From: an uncultured Bacteroidia bacterium
GTDB taxonomy: Bacteria > Bacteroidota > Bacteroidia > J057 > CALAJH01
NCBI GenBank assembly: GCA_937922655.1
Contig: CALAJH010000015.1
Coordinates: 1-64,000, forward strand
Length of the DNA: 64,000 nucleotides
Direction of reading: 5' to 3'
The position numbers and the translations under genes are program-made. The notes below the pieces were generated by a model. The model worked only from the letters and a program-made list of their open reading frames with translations, was not told the DNA's origin and made no database searches. This document shows positions 61,411-64,000 of this stretch, piece after piece. Every line of letters starts with the position of its first letter. The stretch's first letter is position 1.

Positions 61411-61815
61411 ATGGTCAAACCCGTTATTTTATTGATAGACGACGACAAAGCGATGCTCAACAGCCTCATGGACCAGTTGCGGGCGCCGTTCAAGTCGGAA
61501 TACACCCTCGAGGCGGTGCAAAGCATCCAAGAAGCCCGTATGGTGTTGGCCATGCTTTACGAGCAAGGCATCCCCGTCAAACTCATTGTCTCGGACTGGC
61601 TCATGCCCCCCGACCGCACCAACAACCTGCTCGTCGAAATCTGCCAAAACCATCCCGAAATTCTTTTGGTGATGCTTTCGGGTTTCGCCGACGCGGCGGC
61701 GGTCGAACATGCCAAAAAGTTCGCGGGGCTCAAGGCCTTCATCAAAAAACCTTGGGATGAAGAGGATTTGGTTCGGGAACTTAAAGCCCTTTTGAGCGTT
61801 AAAGAACGTGTATAA
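61411..61815 (+). CDS. Stand-alone response-regulator receiver
   Basis: This encodes 134 residues, one receiver domain: acidic residues D10-D12, phosphoacceptor D62 in SDWLMP, S90 in MLSGF and K113 in KKPW. There is no output domain, so it should signal by phosphoryl transfer or protein binding. It is followed after about 100 bp by a receiver-phosphatase gene of the same strand; the two are probably one unit or tightly linked. Its SDWLMP and KPW segments match the receiver at 36048. Confidence 0.94.
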   Translation: MVKPVILLIDDDKAMLNSLMDQLRAPFKSEYTLEAVQSIQEARMVLAMLYEQGIPVKLIVSDWLMPPDRTNNLLVEICQNHPEILLVMLSGFADAAAVEHAKKFAGLKAFIKKPWDEEDLVRELKALLSVKERV

Positions 61816-61867
61816 ACGTGGGCAAAAAATGTGCGATTATCAATCTCGCCATTCGCCCGGCTTTATC

Positions 61868-61875
61868 TAAATTTG
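61868..61875 (+). promoter_or_regulatory. -7 promoter element (TAAATTTG) before the receiver-PP2C gene
   Basis: Exact TAnnTTTG match 41 bp before the ATG at 61917. It suggests separate control from the upstream receiver gene. Confidence 0.4.
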
Positions 61876-61916
61876 AAACGTTTGTTGGCACGACGCCCGC
61901 GACCCCATCGCCGCCC

Positions 61917-63662
61917 ATGGAAAAACCCGTAATTCTCTGCGTAGACGACGAACGCTCGGTATTGAACGGTTTGCGAGACGAACTGCGCTTCGAACTCGGC
62001 AACGACTACCTCATCGAAATCGCCGACAGCGGCGAAGAGGGCCTAAAAGTCATCGAAGAACTGCTCGAAGACGACGTATCGATTCCCGTCATCATCTCCG
62101 ACCAGCTCATGCCCGGCATGAAAGGCGACGAATTCTTGATAGCCGCCCACGAACTCACGCCCCAAACGAAAAAAATTCTGCTCACGGGACAAGCGGGCGC
62201 CGAAGCCGTCGGCAACGCCGTCAATAAAGCCGAACTCTACCGTTACATCGCCAAACCATGGGACGGCAAAGACCTCGTCATGACCGTCAAACAAGCCATA
62301 GAAATCTATTTTACGAACAAAGAGCTGGCCGCAAGGGTCAAAACCCTCTCCGATTTGACGCTCAGCGCCCAAGCTTTTTCCGAAGAAATCGTTCCCTCCG
62401 CCCTCTTTGAAAAAATCCTTCGGCTTTCGGTCGACCAAACCGGGGTAAGCGGCGGCATGCTCGTCGTTTACAAAACGGGCCTTGCCGAATGCCGACGCTA
62501 CGACGGCCAACAAATCTTCGTCTGCGGCGGCGAAGACTCTCCGACGGCGCTCTTGCAATGGATCGCCGCCCAAGACGCGCCCGTCACGACCGCCAAGCCC
62601 AAACGCGAAGCCCCATGGAAAGACGAACCCTTTCTCGACGCGCTCAAAATCAAAGCCGCTTACGCCGCCCCCATCCGAAAACAAGGCGAACTCCTAGCCC
62701 TGCTCCTGCTCTACGACGACAAACAGCCCGGGGCTTTTAACCCCATGAAAATCGAATTCCTCAACGTCCTCATTCGCCAAGCCGCCACCGCCATCGACAA
62801 CGCCATCCTTTATCAAGACCTCGAAGAAAAAGTCGCCCAAAGAACGCGCGAAATCGAAGAACAAAAAAAAATCATCGAAGAAAACAACAAAGACATCACC
62901 GACAGCATCCAGTACGCCCGGCGAATACAGTTTTCGCTCATGCCCCCCGAAGAAGTTCTCTATGCCGCCTTTCCCCGTTCGTTCGTTCTTTATTCCCCCA
63001 AAGACATCGTCAGCGGCGACTTTTATTGGTTTTCCCAACAAGAAAAAAGCTTTTATTTGGCCTGCGCCGATTGTACGGGCCACGGCGTGCCCGGCGCCTT
63101 TATGAGCGTCCTCGGCTCCTCGCTCCTCAACGACGTTATCCGACAATATCCCGACGCCCGGCCCGCAAAAATCGTCAACGAAATCCACCGACGCGTCATC
63201 GACAACCTTTCCCAAAGCCTCAACGACCAAGACCAAGTCCAAGACGGAATGGAAATCGCCGTTTGTAAAATCATTCCCGAAGAAAAAAAGGTCGTCTATT
63301 CCGGCGCCAACCGTCCCGTCGTCCTCATTCGAAATTCCCATGCCTTCGAATACAAAACCGACAAACTGCCCATCGGACATTCCATCGTTCACGGAACGGC
63401 CAAAGACCGAAACTTCTCCGAACAGTCCTTCGACTACCAAACCGGAGACTGGCTTTACGTCTTTACCGACGGCGTTACCGACCAATTCGGCGGCCCCAAA
63501 GGCCGAAAACTCTCCAAACGCGCCTTCGTCGAATTTCTCAAGTCCATTCAACCCGAAGAACCCCAAACCCAATTCGATTGCATCAAGGCCTTCCTACAAG
63601 GATGGCAAAACAATTACCCCCAAACCGACGACCTGCTCGTCATCGGCGTATGTCTCCAATGA
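61917..63662 (+). CDS. Receiver-GAF-PP2C (SpoIIE/RsbU-type) serine phosphatase
   Basis: This encodes 581 residues from the ATG at 61917 (MEKPVILCVDDERSVLNG); an upstream GTG in frame is less likely. Receiver 1-125 (D62 in SDQLMP, KPW); GAF-like region about 150-310; a coiled coil (about 310-345, EDLEEKVAQRTREIEEQKK); a PP2C/SpoIIE phosphatase at about 350-580 with the metal-binding motifs DIVSGDFYWF, ADCTGHGVPGAFM and FTDGVTDQFGG. Phosphorylation of the receiver should switch the phosphatase, which would dephosphorylate an anti-sigma antagonist-type STAS protein; no such protein or anti-sigma kinase is adjacent. It overlaps nth by 4 bp. Confidence 0.93.
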   Translation: MEKPVILCVDDERSVLNGLRDELRFELGNDYLIEIADSGEEGLKVIEELLEDDVSIPVIISDQLMPGMKGDEFLIAAHELTPQTKKILLTGQAGAEAVGNAVNKAELYRYIAKPWDGKDLVMTVKQAIEIYFTNKELAARVKTLSDLTLSAQAFSEEIVPSALFEKILRLSVDQTGVSGGMLVVYKTGLAECRRYDGQQIFVCGGEDSPTALLQWIAAQDAPVTTAKPKREAPWKDEPFLDALKIKAAYAAPIRKQGELLALLLLYDDKQPGAFNPMKIEFLNVLIRQAATAIDNAILYQDLEEKVAQRTREIEEQKKIIEENNKDITDSIQYARRIQFSLMPPEEVLYAAFPRSFVLYSPKDIVSGDFYWFSQQEKSFYLACADCTGHGVPGAFMSVLGSSLLNDVIRQYPDARPAKIVNEIHRRVIDNLSQSLNDQDQVQDGMEIAVCKIIPEEKKVVYSGANRPVVLIRNSHAFEYKTDKLPIGHSIVHGTAKDRNFSEQSFDYQTGDWLYVFTDGVTDQFGGPKGRKLSKRAFVEFLKSIQPEEPQTQFDCIKAFLQGWQNNYPQTDDLLVIGVCLQ

Positions 63663-64000
63663 CCGTTGCCCAAAAAGCCAAGGCCGTAATCCAACGCCTT
63701 AAAACCGCCATCCCCAAACCCCAAACCGAACTCCTTTACCAAAACGAATACCAGCTCGCCGTCGCAGTCGTCCTTTCCGCACAATGCACCGACAAACGCG
63801 TCAATCAAACCACACCCGCCATCTTTGAACGCTATCCCGATTTCTTCGCCCTCGCAAAAGCCCAAAAACACGAATTGTTTCCCCTCGTCAAAAGCATTTC
63901 CTACCCCAACAACAAAACCCAAAACCTCATCGCCATGGCACAAAAAGTCGTCGAAAAACACAACGGAATCCTCCCCGACAACCGAAACGACTTGCAAGCC
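63659..64000 (+). CDS. nth: Endonuclease III, partial at the window end
   Basis: The ATG at 63659 overlaps the previous stop (ATGA) and the frame stays open for 114 codons to the last base. The translation has the Nth start pattern: about residues 35-45 read VVLSAQCTDKRVN (the E. coli family has LSAQATD), then later NNKTQNLIAMAQKVVEKHNGILPDNRNDLQA. The HhH motif, catalytic Lys/Asp and 4Fe-4S cluster Cys lie beyond the window. It is a bifunctional DNA glycosylase/AP lyase of base-excision repair for oxidised pyrimidines. Coupling to a signalling phosphatase gene is unusual. Confidence 0.88.
   Translation, partial: MTVAQKAKAVIQRLKTAIPKPQTELLYQNEYQLAVAVVLSAQCTDKRVNQTTPAIFERYPDFFALAKAQKHELFPLVKSISYPNNKTQNLIAMAQKVVEKHNGILPDNRNDLQA

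Overview
The window is chromosomal DNA of a member of the Bacteroidota. The evidence is six secreted proteins ending in a type IX secretion (T9SS) C-terminal sorting domain, a SusC/FecA-type outer-membrane receptor, many Bacteroidota-type promoters (TAnnTTTG at -7, sometimes with TTG about 19-21 bp upstream), weak or absent Shine-Dalgarno sequences, and a Ser-tRNA, purE, thrB, fumC, pfkA, icd and atpD set that reads as normal housekeeping. GC content is fairly high for the phylum. No order or genus can be fixed from the sequence. There is no CRISPR array, insertion sequence, integrase or phage cluster.

Layout. 1-4083: the end of a PKD-repeat T9SS protein, a lipoprotein overlapping it by 4 bp, and a secreted leucine-rich-repeat protein. 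4080-4556: purE. 4834-8392: an unrecognised three-gene operon (two related membrane coiled-coil proteins and a VWA-domain lipoprotein) with its own strong promoter; this is the best candidate for an undescribed system. 8519-15002: a receiver-GAF-histidine kinase, a small T9SS protein, mrdA (PBP2) and fumC. 15021-23303: a 2760-residue T9SS protein built of four long beta-helix units, Ig/PKD-like repeats and a fibronectin III domain. 23607-31380: a small lipoprotein, a thioredoxin-like protein behind a textbook sigma-54 promoter, a Calx-beta T9SS protein, tRNA-Ser(UGA) abutting a YbhN-type membrane protein, a sigma-54 activator and rfbB. 31575-41814: icd, a TonB-dependent receptor, a stand-alone receiver, pfkA, a TPR membrane protein, thiE and an outer-membrane-barrel-like protein. 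42165-50550: an M4 metalloprotease with a propeller-like region, an esterase, an FKBP lipoprotein, a CxxCxGxG protein of unknown function, thrB and a small secreted protein. 50728-55970: a CocE-type hydrolase / CaiB-type CoA-transferase / lipoprotein operon, then a GT39-like glycosyltransferase with a possible small leader gene. 56059-64000: a SulP transporter with an unusual extra C-terminal domain, PspA, a small membrane protein, an orphan atpD, two receiver proteins (one with a PP2C/SpoIIE phosphatase output) and the start of nth.

How it fits together. Four proteins (8519-10243, 36048-36467, 61411-61815, 61917-63662) share one kind of receiver domain, none with a DNA-binding output, which suggests a branched phosphorelay. 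The sigma-54 activator at 29082 and the sigma-54 promoter at 24607 may be linked. Several genes have the -7 element only 4-8 bp before the ATG, so their mRNAs should be leaderless or nearly so. All statements come from reading the sequence; no database search was run.
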